From Caprella mutica (Eukaryota > Arthropoda > Malacostraca > Amphipoda > Caprellidae): DNA of 64,000 nt. This document shows, one piece after another, positions 22,237 through 34,919 of the stretch. The notes under the pieces are model-generated. The model was not told the DNA's origin and did not search any database. It saw only the letters and a program-made list of their open reading frames with translations. The stretch covers positions 1 to 64,000 of the forward strand of contig CANNZV010001459.1 of NCBI GenBank assembly GCA_947561585.1, given 5' to 3'. Numbering within the stretch: the stretch's first letter is position 1; each line of letters opens with the position of its first letter. The position numbers were made by a program, and so were the translations under genes.

Positions 22237-24517
22237 CTGTGCAGTGTGTTGGTGGATTTTTTCACCTTTCTGAAAAAGTCATTGAGTAGGTAGCCCATGT
22301 TACAGACTTACAGAGTATGTTATGTCACTAATGTCAGACTGTCAGTTAAAGCCAATTAATTGGCTTAGATTTTATAAGGTCAAAACTCAGATATGTCTAA
22401 TTGGCATAACATTTTGAATTAATTCCTATGTTCCCATGTTAATTTTGGCTTGAAAACTTCTAAAAATGAGCCAAATTGGCTTGGCTCTGAATTTCTGTGA
22501 AATTGTGGCTCAAAAATTGGCTTACAATTTTCCAGCTTCTGAAACATGGTAGGTAGGTAGTTGTGCAACAATTAAAGACTGGCCAGTCTTGCCTATGCCA
22601 ACCACTGACCAGTTCCTGCAGGCTGCTGCCTCAGCCTGCCTGGTGTCTGAGACTAAGGTAGGCAGGTATTTAAAAATGTCAAATGATCATTGCAGTGATG
22701 GCATTATGCCATTAGCCAATTTGTCATTACCTACCTCACCTGGTCCAGACTCCAGTATATATTTGATGGTAAATTTGCATAGTACCCAACATCTTGATTG
22801 AATTTTTTTATTTGTAAAAATAAATATTCCAGTGAAGTTAGTGGATTTCTAACTAACTACCTATTTATTTAATTCTATTCTTATGTTATTGACTTTGTTA
22901 CTTAAGCTAGGTATACCTGTAACCTATGAGGGTCAAGCAGGTAAATTGCGGCACATTAACAGTCTAACTGCGGTCTCTAGCAATAGAAACACCATAGCTT
23001 CAAAACATACATTATAAACTTAAATTAATTAATAATAGCATGCATGATGCACTGAGCTTCTTTTGGTTGGTCTGCAACATTTTATTTAATTTCGGTTCAG
23101 AAGTTTTTACTCTCGTGAGAGGGCCGTAATTTACCTGCGTTACCCTACCATTAATTTTTGGTTGCAAAATTAGGAAAATGATGCTGAATGATGCCTGGAT
23201 CTGGATCAGTAAATTATTAGAAAGTTTAGTCATAGTCAATAGCCAGTTTGAAAAGTGGATTCTCCCAAGGTCTTATTTTGGGGATAATATGTCTGTCTCC
23301 AAAGATTTTCAAATATGTCACCAAAATGTCTCCTTAACAATTCTTAATTAGCTGCAAGTAGGCTAAATATTGGAATTAAAATAATCGTGACTCAAGTCTC
23401 AAAGATTTCGCAAAGATATATTTCCCTTTTCCCTTCATAAACGTCAGTATTGATCTCTGGCGACATGAACTCACAATCATGCACTCTGCAGACTGGGTCA
23501 TTCCAGGGTCCATAGTTGATTTTTGACGTGTTTCATGTCTAGGTTATACTGTTTGAGTTTCGGTGTACCAGATACAGACTGGAGCAGTAGTACCACACCA
23601 GTCTGTATTTGTTGCACAAAATTTCACAGACTTTTTCAAAAAGCTGAAAAAAATCAACCATAAATTCCCCAATAATTTGGTTGATCCACCAACATTTTCC
23701 CAATTTATCCACCAACAATTAATGGTAACATAGGAATAAGTAGCTAAAAAATGATGACATGTCAGTGGGATTTACCATGAAATACAGTCTGGGTGTCGCA
23801 GTTTGCAAAGCGCTTCCATGTCTGGTTCATGACCAGGTAATAAAGCATGTCCAATTTTGCCATTTTATTGGCAAGTTCTAGACAACTATATATTTTTAGT
23901 CCTTCAATTGAAAATGAAGAGAAATATCTAATTTTCTCCTTAGATATATGCTACAATGTTTGTTTTTAACTTCTTTTGTTGATAATTTATGATTATTTGA
24001 TCATTTTTGGAGAGAATTTAATTTCTTTTGGTTACAACTGGAGAAACAAATGGAGAGTTTATGAGCCATGCTATTTTACTTAGGCTGATGATTTTGTCGC
24101 CAAAGATCTTGGGCGACATTTTTGAGGGAAAATATAACTTTACAAGATTTTGGAGATTATTTCCCAATTAATTTCTTCTGTGTTTACATGTACCAGGTAA
24201 TGAAGCATGTTGTTTCTTGTCATTTTATTTGAAAAAATTTAATGAAGATAAATATCTAGTTTTCTCCTAATCTACAATGGTATTTTGGAGATGATGAATG
24301 ATAATTTGATCATATTGGAGAACAATTCAGCTTCTTTTGGGGATATTGGAGAGATAAGTGGAGAGTTAATCAGCCATACTCTTTTACTTTGTACATGTAA
24401 TTATTAGACTTATTAGCTTTGGAGACAAACTGTCCTCAAAATAAAATATTGAAGACTGATTTGACACACTTAGTAGACTGGAAGGTGACTGGTATCTTAA
24501 GAGTTATGACCCTAAGT
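22237..24517. repeat. Degenerate repeat field with GGAGACA/TGTCTCC motifs
   Basis: No gene is supported. Two direct units of roughly 260 bp (about 23815-24080 and 24185-24440) share ACCAGGTAATAAAGCATGT, a stretch with TTTTGGAGA, and GGAGAGTT...AGCCATGCT. Sentences such as GGAGACAAATTA and GAGGGAAAATA also occur at 61600-61830, so a family is dispersed between these two regions. A 70-codon ORF at 22589-22801 has no recognisable features. Confidence 0.5.
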
Positions 24518-24773
24518 AGGGTAATGAACCAATTACTGGATGCTTATTTTTCTTTTCTAATTACCGAATGGAATATTTCGAATTAGTATATTTGTAAACT
24601 ATGATTGTTTATGACTATAAAAATATATTCATTGCAAGATACCATTTTCTTCTAATCAACGAATATATTTTTATTGTCATTAACAATCATAGTTTACAAA
24701 TATACTAATTTGAAATATTCCATTCGATAATTAGTAAAGGAAAATAAGCATCCGGTAATTGGTTCATCATCCT
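24518..24773. mobile_element. 256-bp MITE with about 110-bp inverted arms
   Basis: Left arm from AGGGTAATGAACCAATTAC pairs with the right arm ending GTAATTGGTTCATCATCCT. Only about 30 bases form the centre. No coding frame; a clear target duplication was not identified. Confidence 0.7.
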
Positions 24774-26310
24774 ATATAAAACCTAGTAATTACCTGTGTG
24801 CAAAGACCAAGACCTAGTAACTACTTGCCCAATGCTTATGGTAATTTATTTTTTACCATTCTTTCACATAAATATCTTTTATCCTATCCCATGAAAGTAA
24901 TGTTACATGACCCCATTCTATATTAGTGCAACTTGCAGTATTATAAGAGTAGGGGTATAATAACTGTAATATATATAATATATTTCCTTCCTAAAGATAT
25001 ATCCTCATGCTATTTTATCAAGGATTTATAATTTCAATTTATATAAACATTGCTATTTTTCATAATGAATGTACAGAGCAAGTGGTGACCCACGAAAATC
25101 GAGTTCAAGTAAAATTAAAAATTTGATGCTATTTCATGTATCCATCTTACCATTGCCATAAGATTCATTATAATTTTATTGATTTATAAATACAGTATTT
25201 ATGTTAATTTAAAGCTTCGGGATTCTTTGTTGTGTGTCACACTAGACTTGATTCTCTTTTTATGGTGACCTAAAGTGTCACTCAGCATTAATGCTCTAGA
25301 GTCTAGATGAAAAGACCTAGATTTTTTTATATCAGCAACAATCATTTGAGTTTCAAGAAATAGAGAAATAACAACAACCCACTTTGCAACAATTTTGAAT
25401 CCATTCCTATATTTACAATTATTTTGATGTGAACAATATGATTTATTTCTTGTGTTTACATTGGCTTTACTGTAAATAAATAAAAAAGATCTTTAGAAAG
25501 AAGTGGAATTCTAGTAAATGATCATATTTCTGTTGACCCTGTTTTAAATTTGAAACAGTGAATTTATGATTGTACGAGAGAGTTCTCAACAAAATTGACA
25601 GTTATTATTAGCTACAATTTAGCAACTATCTTTGAGTGTTATAATGAATTTTTGTGGAGTAAATAACCTAATTTAATGATCTACTACTCTGATGCAATAT
25701 CACATAAATTGAAAAGTGCTTCATAATGACAATTGTATTAAATGCTTATCAAGGTTCATATTATTATATCATTGATATCTATAGCTACTTTGCAATGAAC
25801 TGGTTACCAATTCATTTTGGTAGATGATTAACTGTAGCCAGAAGTTAAAATAATAGAAATATAACCATCTCAAATTTAGTACTTTTATTGAAGGTCCCTG
25901 CTGCTACTGTTACTTGAGTAACAGTTTGTAGCAATTTTTATAGTAGCTACATTTTTTTATATAAAAAGTCTTGCTACAAGAGTTAATTTTGTATCTTTCC
26001 AGATTAAAATTGATTACATCAATGATCAAACTGTATCCTGATCATAGATTTTTTTTAAATTACATCTAACTGGGACAAAATAGTTTAATTAAAGTAAATA
26101 TAACTGGGACAAAAAAGTTTGAAAATTGCTACATCTGCTTTGTTCTTACTTCTTATATTGGATCTAAAATAAAGGATGTGGATGAGTGGATGAATTTGAA
26201 ACTGGTATGTACTCTCATCTAATATGTCTTTTTGTAACATGTGTAAACTGAACTGATTTATTTCTATCATAAATGCATCAACACTAATTTTTGTATCTTG
26301 TATTGAACAG
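24774..26310. other. AT-rich stretch without recognised genes
   Basis: No coding region, RNA or long repeat that I can support. Confidence 0.4.
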
Positions 26311-26700
26311 CTGACCTGCGAAATATAGCAATATTGTCTGCTCTTCCTGGGTGTCTTGGCTCTGGTGTTCGACGTCACAAAAGTAAAACTTGGAAGCCTT
26401 CTCTTGAAGAGTGTCAGGACGGATTTACTAATTTGTATATGTAAGTTTTTTAATTTTCTATTTATATTTGATATGAATAACCTTTTGAATTCTCGTATCC
26501 ATCGTGTTAAGAGATAGATACGCAGAGAGTTCATATCCAATATCTTCAATATATACTTTTATATACTATTTCTAAATCATATGGCATGTGATTTATTTCT
26601 AAATTGAATAATAATTTTCAGGACGTTTCTGAGCTTAGTGAATACATACATAAGCGGCACACTCCACTCCATCTTCAATCTTTGCTGTTCACCACCATGG
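26311..26700 (+). pseudogene. Two possible exons upstream of the zinc-finger ORF
   Basis: The first candidate runs 26311-26440, between a TATTGAACAG acceptor and a GTAAGT donor, and is open in one frame (GCLGSGVRRHKSKTWKPSLEE). The second begins at 26622 after ATAATTTTCAG. Joined, the frame stays open to a TGA near 26700. The sequence resembles a block I associate with transposase-like insect genes but cannot name. Whether they belong to the ORF at 26988 is unknown. Confidence 0.3.
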
Positions 26701-26987
26701 TGATGTGATGTCCTACTAAGTACAGTTGGATGATATTCTTCTAAATTTTCAACTTAGAGTATCCCTATGAAGCTAGAAATACGTGGACTTTGCTTCAAAG
26801 GTGCATATTCATATTACTGTTGAAATTTGATATATTATCACCACAGGTTTGCAATTGTGAACATTAACTTAATCAGGATAGCTAAATGCTTTACAATTTC
26901 TCTTAGCTTCAACTAAATCAATTTTGAAGGTGAAACAGGAGTAAAGTGTTTTATTTTATTTGAGATTAACCAGAAGTTATATAAATC

Positions 26988-28619
26988 ATGCTTCTATGTT
27001 TCATTTGTTCAGTAAAATTTGAATCTTTTAATGAACTTCAAATTCATGTTAGAAGAACTCACGATTTATTGGGTTTTGAAAGATTAACATGTAGTCAGAA
27101 TGGGTGTCCTCGGGTATTTGGTTCAGTTTATAATTTATACAGGCATATAAAATCACAACATGTATCTGACCTTTCTAAAAATAAGAGTTATAACAATTCT
27201 AAGAAACAAAGTATCTCTGACAATGAGGAAGAATTATCATGTACAGCTGCTAGTGAACTTAATGAAATTGAACTCAATCCAGTTGTTTCTAATGTTGATG
27301 TAAAATCATCTGAGCTATCATTCGTTCTTAAACTTTGTTCAATGCCCAATCTTAATAGGACTGATATTACTCGTGTATTGGAACACACTAGTACTTTATT
27401 AAGTGTTAAATGTCCCGACAAAGAAACACATTTTGAAGGTTTAACTTCTGATTATCTCATCAAGAAAAGACTGTTGGATGAATATTTGTTTATTGCAAAC
27501 AATGATATTTTATTGGGGTATGAATCTGACGATAATGTCAAGGTAAATATGCACAATGAATTGGTTCAAAGACCTGTTTATGGTCAATATGTTAATATTA
27601 AGGATATACTTATGAACATATTTAAAAGGGAAGATTTATTGCACATAGCTCTCAATTATATGAGAAATAAAAGTGAAACAGGTGAGCTTCATGATTTGAA
27701 AGATGGAAGCAAATTAAAAAATTTACCTGAAAATTCACTTCCTTTCATATTGTTTTATGATGAACTTGAGTTGGGCAATGCACTTGGTAGCCATAAAGGA
27801 ATTAATAAGGTCGGAATTATTCAACTGTCATTAAGATGTTTCCCAACACACTATTATAGCAAGTTGAAAAATATATTTATCTGTGTCGTTTTCCCTACTA
27901 CAGATAGAGAATATTTAAAGGTGGTGATAGAAAAATTAGTTCATGAACTGTCATATCTTACAAATACTCGTATATTATTGCATAATTTGTTCATAAACTT
28001 TTGCTTTGCTGGAATCACTGGTGATAACTTGGGACTCAATCAAATTCTTGGTTTTGTTGAAAGTTTCCAGGCTATTTACTTTTGTCGATTATGCAAGATT
28101 CACAGAGATAGCTCCAAATCTGCTTTAGATGAGGACTCTAGTCTCATCCGCAATGAACATAATTATGATGAAGATGTGTTAAGAAATGACATTTCATCAA
28201 CTGGCATTAAATTTGATAGTTTGCTCAATAAAATCCCAAACTACCATGTAACCGACAATTGTTTCTTAGATGTTATGCACGATGTTTTGGAAGGTATTGG
28301 TAAATTTGGGATGATTGCTATTATTGAATATTATGTGTCCAATAAAATATTTTCCCTGCAGACTCTCAACTCCAGAATAAGACTCTTCAATTTTGGACAT
28401 TTGTCTAACAAACCTCCAACAATCACTAAGCAAATGATAATGAATGGTGATCTGTCTTATTCTGCAGCTGAAACGTCAAACCTTATTCTATATTTTAGTC
28501 TAATTATTGGTGATTTAGTAAATGAAACTTGTATTGTGTGGGATTATTATATAACTACTACGATGTTACTCCTCGTATTTCACATTAGTTGTAATTTTTT
28601 CTTCAGCATCTCTCTATAG
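26988..28619 (+). CDS. C2H2-finger transposase-like protein, truncated by a foldback insertion
   Basis: A 543-codon ORF from ATG. Residues 4-25 form a C2H2 finger (CFIC...HVRRTH) and a second one follows (CSQNGC...HIKSQH, about residues 35-59). An acidic, Ser-rich linker leads to a larger domain with FCRLCKIH (about residue 364), a KIPNYHVTDN block and DVMHDVLEGI (about 427). The D-x-M-H-D block recalls large DDE transposase families such as CACTA-like ones. Residues 1-521 are original sequence; about the last 22 are encoded by the foldback arm starting near 28552. A possible remainder lies at 32193-32268. The ORF therefore is a truncated, chimeric remnant. It sits in the core between R copies B and C. 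Confidence 0.6.
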   Translation: MLLCFICSVKFESFNELQIHVRRTHDLLGFERLTCSQNGCPRVFGSVYNLYRHIKSQHVSDLSKNKSYNNSKKQSISDNEEELSCTAASELNEIELNPVVSNVDVKSSELSFVLKLCSMPNLNRTDITRVLEHTSTLLSVKCPDKETHFEGLTSDYLIKKRLLDEYLFIANNDILLGYESDDNVKVNMHNELVQRPVYGQYVNIKDILMNIFKREDLLHIALNYMRNKSETGELHDLKDGSKLKNLPENSLPFILFYDELELGNALGSHKGINKVGIIQLSLRCFPTHYYSKLKNIFICVVFPTTDREYLKVVIEKLVHELSYLTNTRILLHNLFINFCFAGITGDNLGLNQILGFVESFQAIYFCRLCKIHRDSSKSALDEDSSLIRNEHNYDEDVLRNDISSTGIKFDSLLNKIPNYHVTDNCFLDVMHDVLEGIGKFGMIAIIEYYVSNKIFSLQTLNSRIRLFNFGHLSNKPPTITKQMIMNGDLSYSAAETSNLILYFSLIIGDLVNETCIVWDYYITTTMLLLVFHISCNFFFSISL

Positions 28620-31600
28620 TGCTCTATAGGCTACTTTCACACGAGCAACTGGTGACCGTCACCGGTGACTGTCACCAGTTGTCTCGTGAGCAAAGTTCGG
28701 CAATTTGTGTCCGTTTCTGCAAACAACCTTGCTAGGAAACACTCAATTGAAATAATTATAAGAATAACTTCATCAATTAAAGAATTACTTCCATTGGCTT
28801 GACTGAAGCAAAAACGTTCACAGATACCTAGATTTTGACTGATGTCGATACTTTGGCTATTCAAAAGAAACAATAACTTTCATTTATAATTTTTATTATG
28901 AAATTATATAAGTTGATTTGTAATATGGAGAAATAGTAGGAATTAAATATTTTTAAAAATTATAAATAATATTACCTTATAAACATCAGTTCCTTTAAAA
29001 ATCAACGAATGGCGCTCGTGTTGAGGTATTTAATATTACATAATATAATTTGATTCATATACTAGGTATAAATACGTATTACAAAATATTGAAATTTTGA
29101 AAAATAGGATTACCTATAAGAAATCATTTTCAATCAATTTGAATTAAATTTTGTTATTGTTAACTTACTACAATTACAATATATATTTTCAAATAAATTT
29201 TATTAAAAAATTAAAATGCTATTGTTGTTGATACTTTTTCACCAATAGCGATTTCAGAAAAACTTAGTACCCCTATTGTTAGCGAATACCCTAGTTAACT
29301 TCATGAATAGACAACCAGTTACATCTTACACTTCATAATAATTTATGAACTTATATGCTGATAATTTTGAATTTTATAATTTCTTCCAAACCACAAATAA
29401 ATTAGGGAAAGCTAGTTTAATGCTGAACGCAGCAGGGATAGCTGACAAAAAGCTAAGTCATTATTTATTTATAACATCACCCGACGTTATTTATTATTCA
29501 TATACCCACCGAAGTGACATAGCCTTTCAAAGGATGTCACTTCGGTTGCGCAACAGCATTTTTCAGTGACGCGTGATGTACCAAGTTAACGTCACTGAAA
29601 GTTTCCGTCACCAACTATTGGGTATAGCTTTAATAGAAGCTTTCATACTAAGCTACCAAATGACACAATTTCTTGTCAGCTATCCCCGCTGCGTTCAGTA
29701 TTAAACTAGCTTTTTTTAATTTATTTGTGGTTTGGAAGAAATTATAAAATTCAAAATTATCAGCACATAAGTGCATAAATTATTATGAATGTAAGATTTA
29801 ACTAGTTGTCTATTCTTGAAGTTAACTAGGGTATTTGCTAACTGTAGGGGTACTAATTGTATCGGAATTGGAATCGGCAATTTTTCTGATATCGATATTG
29901 GTGAAAAAGTATCGACAACAATAGTATTTTAATAAAATTAATTTGAAAATATATATTTTAATAGTTGTAAGTTAACAATAACAATATTTAATTCAAATTA
30001 GTTGAGAAATGATTTCTTATGGGTATTTTTTTTTATTTATTTATTTAAGCATACGAAATACATACAAAGAAAAACTAAAAAATGCACAGATCAAAAATAA
30101 AAATACTAATAAGATGCAGCTAAGGTTCCGGGAAAGTTGAAACTTGTGAAACCTAATTAAAATCTATGAACACTAAAAAACTAAGAACTATATTTACTAA
30201 AACAATATTCTCTAAAAACCTTCTCAAATTTAAAATCTGACACTGGTTCTGTTAAAATAATAGGACGTTTATTGTACAGTTCTATGGATCTAAAAATAGT
30301 AAAATTTATTATGCTCGTGAGAAGGGATGAAGTCAGTAAAATATTTATTTAAAAGGGGAAGTTAGTCATATATTGCTCTACGTAAAAATTTCATTAAAAA
30401 GTAATCTGCGACATCGTCAGTCATAGTTAAAAGGGATTCTAGTTTTGCAAAAAAATTTCCTACAGCTTCTAATATTTACATTTAAGAATTTTTTGAGGTG
30501 AACTAAAATCTTTAAAATAATCTAATGAAAAACTATTACATTGGACTGTTGGAAACCAGTTATCATAGGTACTATCATTCGGTTGATTCATTACAATTGT
30601 TATTTTGGTCTGGAGTTTTAATTAAAATGTTTACAAACTTGTTAAAAAATTCAGAGGTATTGATTATAAAATATTTAGGATTATCGTTAATTTTTGCGCA
30701 AATGTTGCCACCAAATATATACACTGACTTGATATGATTATTAGTTTTTTTGAGTTCTTTGAGTTTATAAAGTAGAAGAGATCTTTTTTTAGTTACGTAT
30801 TCGTTTATATACAGGCCACTCGGTTTGATTAATTTGAATTTTTTTTAATTGAAATTTTTTTATTAAAAGAACTAATTTTAATTTTAAAATGCTTTTTAGT
30901 TTTACCAGCTAAAGTGACTGATTCCACAGCGTCAGTTGCCAGGAGTGGAACTACCATCCTCACCGCTGCAGTTACTTCTTCCTTCAGATCTACCTTTTCT
31001 TTCCTCTGTATCTTGTCTAGTAGTTCCCTGCAGGCCTCTCTCTCAATCTTGACACTATTTTTCAAGGAGTCCTGCTCAACTTGATCCAGTCGGTCTTCTA
31101 ATCGGGAGATTCCAAGGGTCGAAGAGATAGGAGTTCCGTTTGTAACAATCTCGCTAAACAGGGGTGCAACGGTAGGGGGGGGGGGGCCTTCTCCGGTAAT
31201 TAGAGCATTAGCTGTATTGAGGTAGTTAGTCTTGGATGATGGGTTGAAGCTATTTTTTTCAATCTGCTCGACTTTCTTCAGGATTTTAGAAGTGAAGCTC
31301 ACGATTGACTCAAACAGCTCTATAATATCCAGAGAGATCTCAGTCTTACCACCGGTTGAAGTTGAAGAAGAGATTGGTGGCTGTGGTTTGGTAGTTTTCC
31401 TTGGCCTGCCTACCTTGTTCTTAATTTCAAGTTCGAAATTTTTAACTTCTCAATGGTAGCTTGCAAAATGTCGGACTCTGACTGTAGAGTAGAGAGGCAA
31501 AAGTCTTCCTCGGTGTCAGACTCAAATTCACAAAGGTCACGAATTGAAGAGATTGACATGATAGACATGATGATAAATGCAAGTTGCTTGTTTACTTTAT

Positions 31601-32192
31601 GTCGTTTTAGAGAGCTGCACAGAAACAACACGTCCACACTGTATACAGACAAGGCAAATTTCAATATTTTGTAATACGTATTTATACCTAGTATGTGAAT
31701 TAAATTATAATATTAAATACCTTTACACGAGCGCCACTTATTAATTTAAAAGAAAACGTTGTTTCGAAGGTAATATTATTTATAATATTTATAAATATTT
31801 TATTCTTACTATTTCTCCATATTACAATTCCACTGATATAATTTCATATTAAAATTATAAATGAAAGTCATTGTTTCTTTTAAATAGCCAAAGTATCGAC
31901 ATCAGTCAAAATCTAAGTATCTGTGAACGTTTTTGCTTCAGTAAAGCCAATGGAAGTAATTCCTTAATTGATGAAGTTATTCTTATAATTATTTCAATTG
32001 AGTGTTTCCTAGCAAGAATGTTTGCAGAAACGGACACAAATTGCCGAACTTTGCTCACGAGGCAACTGATGAAAGTCACCGGTGATGGTCACCAGTTGCT
32101 CGTGTAAAAGTAGCCTATAGAGGACTACAGTGAGATGCTGAAGAAACAGTTACAACTAATGTGAAATACAAGGAGTAACATCGTAGTTTAAT
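28552..32192. mobile_element. Foldback element with about 900-bp arms, split by a LINE
   Basis: Left arm 28552-29450 pairs with 29675-30028 joined to 31652-32192; the gap in the right arm is exactly the LINE at 30030-31651. Arms carry TTTCACACGAGCAACTGGTG and ACCGGTGAC motifs, and several short hairpins lie in the centre (for example CCGAAGTGACAT and its complement at 29508-29545). The outer ends read ACTACGATGTTACTCC. No transposase is encoded. Without the LINE the element is about 2.0 kb. A target duplication could not be defined. Confidence 0.75.
30030..31664 (-). pseudogene. Internally deleted LINE: ORF1 fused to ORF2 C-terminus
   Basis: On the minus strand an ORF1-like region runs from 31664 to about 30640. 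It has an acidic start, a coiled-coil-type block RLEDRLDQVEQDSLKNSVK (near 31105) and a C-terminal block with KKHFKIKIS, LYINEYVTKKRSLL (near 30800) and a GNI block. These are features of ORF1 proteins that bind RNA in several insect LINEs. Reverse transcriptase and endonuclease are missing. A short C-terminal ORF2-like end (YFTDFIPSHEHNKFYYF, near 30330) follows, then a 3' end with AAATAAATAAATAAAAAAAA at 30045-30029. Frame breaks are present near 31410 and 30830. Confidence 0.65.
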
Positions 32193-33014
32193 ATTTTGAG
32201 AATCTAAGTCAGAACTTCCGAAGCCAAACTTAAGATAGCTGGAAAATTTGCCACTCACTCTAACATACAAAATTATAGCGGGGGAAATTAGTGTAAAAAT
32301 GTATGAACTGGTACGGTTTGATAATAGGTACATTTTAAATATTTTTTACTGAACAAAGATATGTATTCATTTTTCAAAATAGGGTACACTTCTTATAAAT
32401 TTATTCATATTTGTCCTGTGTGCCTAATAATTGTTTAATAACGTAGATGTTAATGAACCCTATTCAATTATTATCATTAGTGATAATTCATATTTGGTAT
32501 TAAATTTATTTTAATAACATTCAAGATCGATTCATTTAATTTACCAACTATTATTCGATTACAACTAAGAAGATGTACAGATATAACAGAAACAGGTTTT
32601 GATTCTTGATGTCATTTGATTATGACTTACTCCCATTGGTCGGCAATAGTTCTCTTGTTGAATGTGCCTTTGTTTAATTCTAAGCTGTAGCTGACCCACA
32701 AGATCATTCCACACTCTGCTTCCATAGAGTGAACATCTCTCTGAGCTGAATTCCCAATATGCGTTTTCATCTCAGTATGTTTAAACAGATTAATTCGATA
32801 ATGATATGAATATTTTCATATCAATTATCACTATGATTAGTGTATATCTCTACAGTTTATCCTTGATAATCATGACCTCTATCGGTTGACTTAATTAAAT
32901 ATCCTATGGAATTTCATTCATAGCCGATTTCTATGTTCCTTTGGAGATGGAAATCAGAACCGTTTACTTCTAAATTTTAATAGCTTTAAAGTGATTTGCA
33001 ATTAGTTGGACAAA

Positions 33015-33340
33015 TTTTAAAGCTTCTACATTAATATTGTCAACTTTCACATTTCCATTGATTACGTAACATATCTAACCTGTATGTTTGTATGTCAAAT
33101 CTAAGCGGCCTGATCAAGTTTCTGCTAGTCGTATCATCGATTAGCATGTCATCAAACTTTTCTAGAATTCTTTTCAAGACTAAGGGATCGTCTGTATCTA
33201 ATACAGAAGATGCATAACTATTACCGTGTCTCACCCTCTGAAATGTTTGTTCCCACTTTTAAAATTTCAATAGCCACCATAGACTTTCTTACTCTCCATA
33301 CCGGAACCATCTGTGTAAAAGGTGATGATTTCGTTGTCAT
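33015..33340 (-). pseudogene. RNase H module 3 of copy C
   Basis: Blocks seen in order on the minus strand: FYTDGSGMESKKVYGG (first Asp, near 33310), a degraded Glu region, LIDDTTSRNLIRPLRF (near 33130) and VINGNVKVDNI (near 33050), the last corresponding to the final catalytic Asp block. Frameshifts and a deletion after KVYGG make it inactive. Confidence 0.55.
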
Positions 33341-33409
33341 ACAGATCCTTCTGATTGATGATTCAGTTTGATTTCATATGGTTTACCAACCAATATGATA
33401 GACATTTTC

Positions 33410-33715
33410 TTTTCCGTTGATAATAAGATGCGCGAGAACGCAACACTCGGCTATAACTATCCCGTACGTGTGTTTGTATGGCATATCTCAGCAGCCTAAT
33501 CCAAGTTTCTGCTAGTCTAATCATCAACTAAGGACTTTTCCCATAGTTCTTTAACAGTTTTCAAGTCTGAGGGACAGTCTGTATATATAACAGATGAAGG
33601 GCAACTATCAGCAATAATGCACCTTACTGCTTCATAAACTGACCGCGTCTCTGCCTCTGAAATATTTTTCCCCGCCTTTAAAATTTCAATAGGTGATCTA
33701 TTCATGGGGCAGTAC
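33410..33715 (-). pseudogene. RNase H module 2 of copy C
   Basis: The minus strand is open from a RSPIEILKAGKN block through AETRSVYEAVRCII (Glu, near 33645), VIYTDCPSDLK (Asp, near 33590) and LVDD, and then, after a frame break, AHLIINGKENV (near 33425). It runs into module 3 with about 75 bases between the last block and the next YTDGS block. Confidence 0.6.
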
Positions 33716-34919
33716 GCATAAAATTGATTTTAGTTTTGTTTTAGTTTACGATTTTTTTCTATTTGACGAGTTTCGAATGAGTAACAGTTTTGAACAAATT
33801 TAAAACAATGCATTACTCCCTAAGTTTTCAAGTTTGGGTACAGCGGTTATTTTCTGTCGATGCTCTTATGAATGGTCTACAACATGTAGCTAAAGAATTT
33901 ATTTAAGAATTTAATTATTGAAAATTTTCGATAATTTTAAAATTTCATTTTATCTCATTTCTTTAACAAGGAGTTCTTAAAAATTGAAGTTGAAAATCAA
34001 ACATATATTTGCTACATATTGTAAAGAAATGTAAAATAAACGTAATGCTATAACTTCCAACCTTTATGAAAAACATCAAAATAAATAAGAAATGTACAAA
34101 ATCTACAATTATTTAAGAGAGCAATAGAATAAAATACAAATGTTTCGTTTGGCACTAAATCCTCCCAGGCCAGGCAAGCCCGGTATTGTCCACTGAGTGG
34201 GTGTATCATCAGGCGCCACCTGACTTACTGTGGTAAAGTTCAACACAAGAACAAACAACCAAAATATGCTAGTTTATAGATTTTTCTCCCTAACCCTTCT
34301 CTTTAAACCATTTAACAATATGATATTTACCTACATGAGTGGTAGAGCCAGAGGAACACTTTAGTGAAGAAAAAATATTTGGCTCAAAAAACAGAAAATG
34401 GCTGTGACTGATCCCTTAAATGACTGGATAAACACATGTATTCACTTTTATATTAGAACACATGTGTAGTAGTGTGCGCTTTCATAGGTTATACGTACTA
34501 TGGTTTCTTCTAAATTAAATGTTTTTCTTACGGTTTATTATGCTTAATTTTCCCATATATCACAGAGGTATTGTTAAAATTTGTTTATTTAAATTCAAAT
34601 CGGTTAAAGGCACAAAGATTAATCATTGAAAAGGTAACTAAAATTAAAGATAAGATTAAAATTTAATATTAAAACTACGAATTTATAAATGTGTATATAT
34701 ATGTGTGTGTGGGGGTTACGTGCGTGGGAAGAGCATGGGCTAGTGAAGGAGGTAGAGCAGATCCATTCTGGAAACTACTTACCTATCATATGCATGTTAC
34801 TTTTCAACAGTTCTTTCTTTAATATATCTTTAGATCTATGAACGCCATTTCATGAGAAAAAAAGGGGTGTTGAAATACTCATGGGTATTGATTTCAAATT
34901 GATTTTTTGAAAGCCATTC
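33716..34919 (-). other. Spacer between RNase H modules 1 and 2 of copy C
   Basis: No gene supported. The spacer is shared with copy B (17300-18225) in inverted orientation. A GT-rich run (TGTGTGTGTGGGGG) lies at 34700-34717. Confidence 0.5.

Noticed and set aside
26085..26549. 154-codon minus-strand ORF
   Set aside because: It runs antisense to the candidate exon with proper splice sites, is rich in Ile/Ser/Lys without motifs, and looks like a chance frame.
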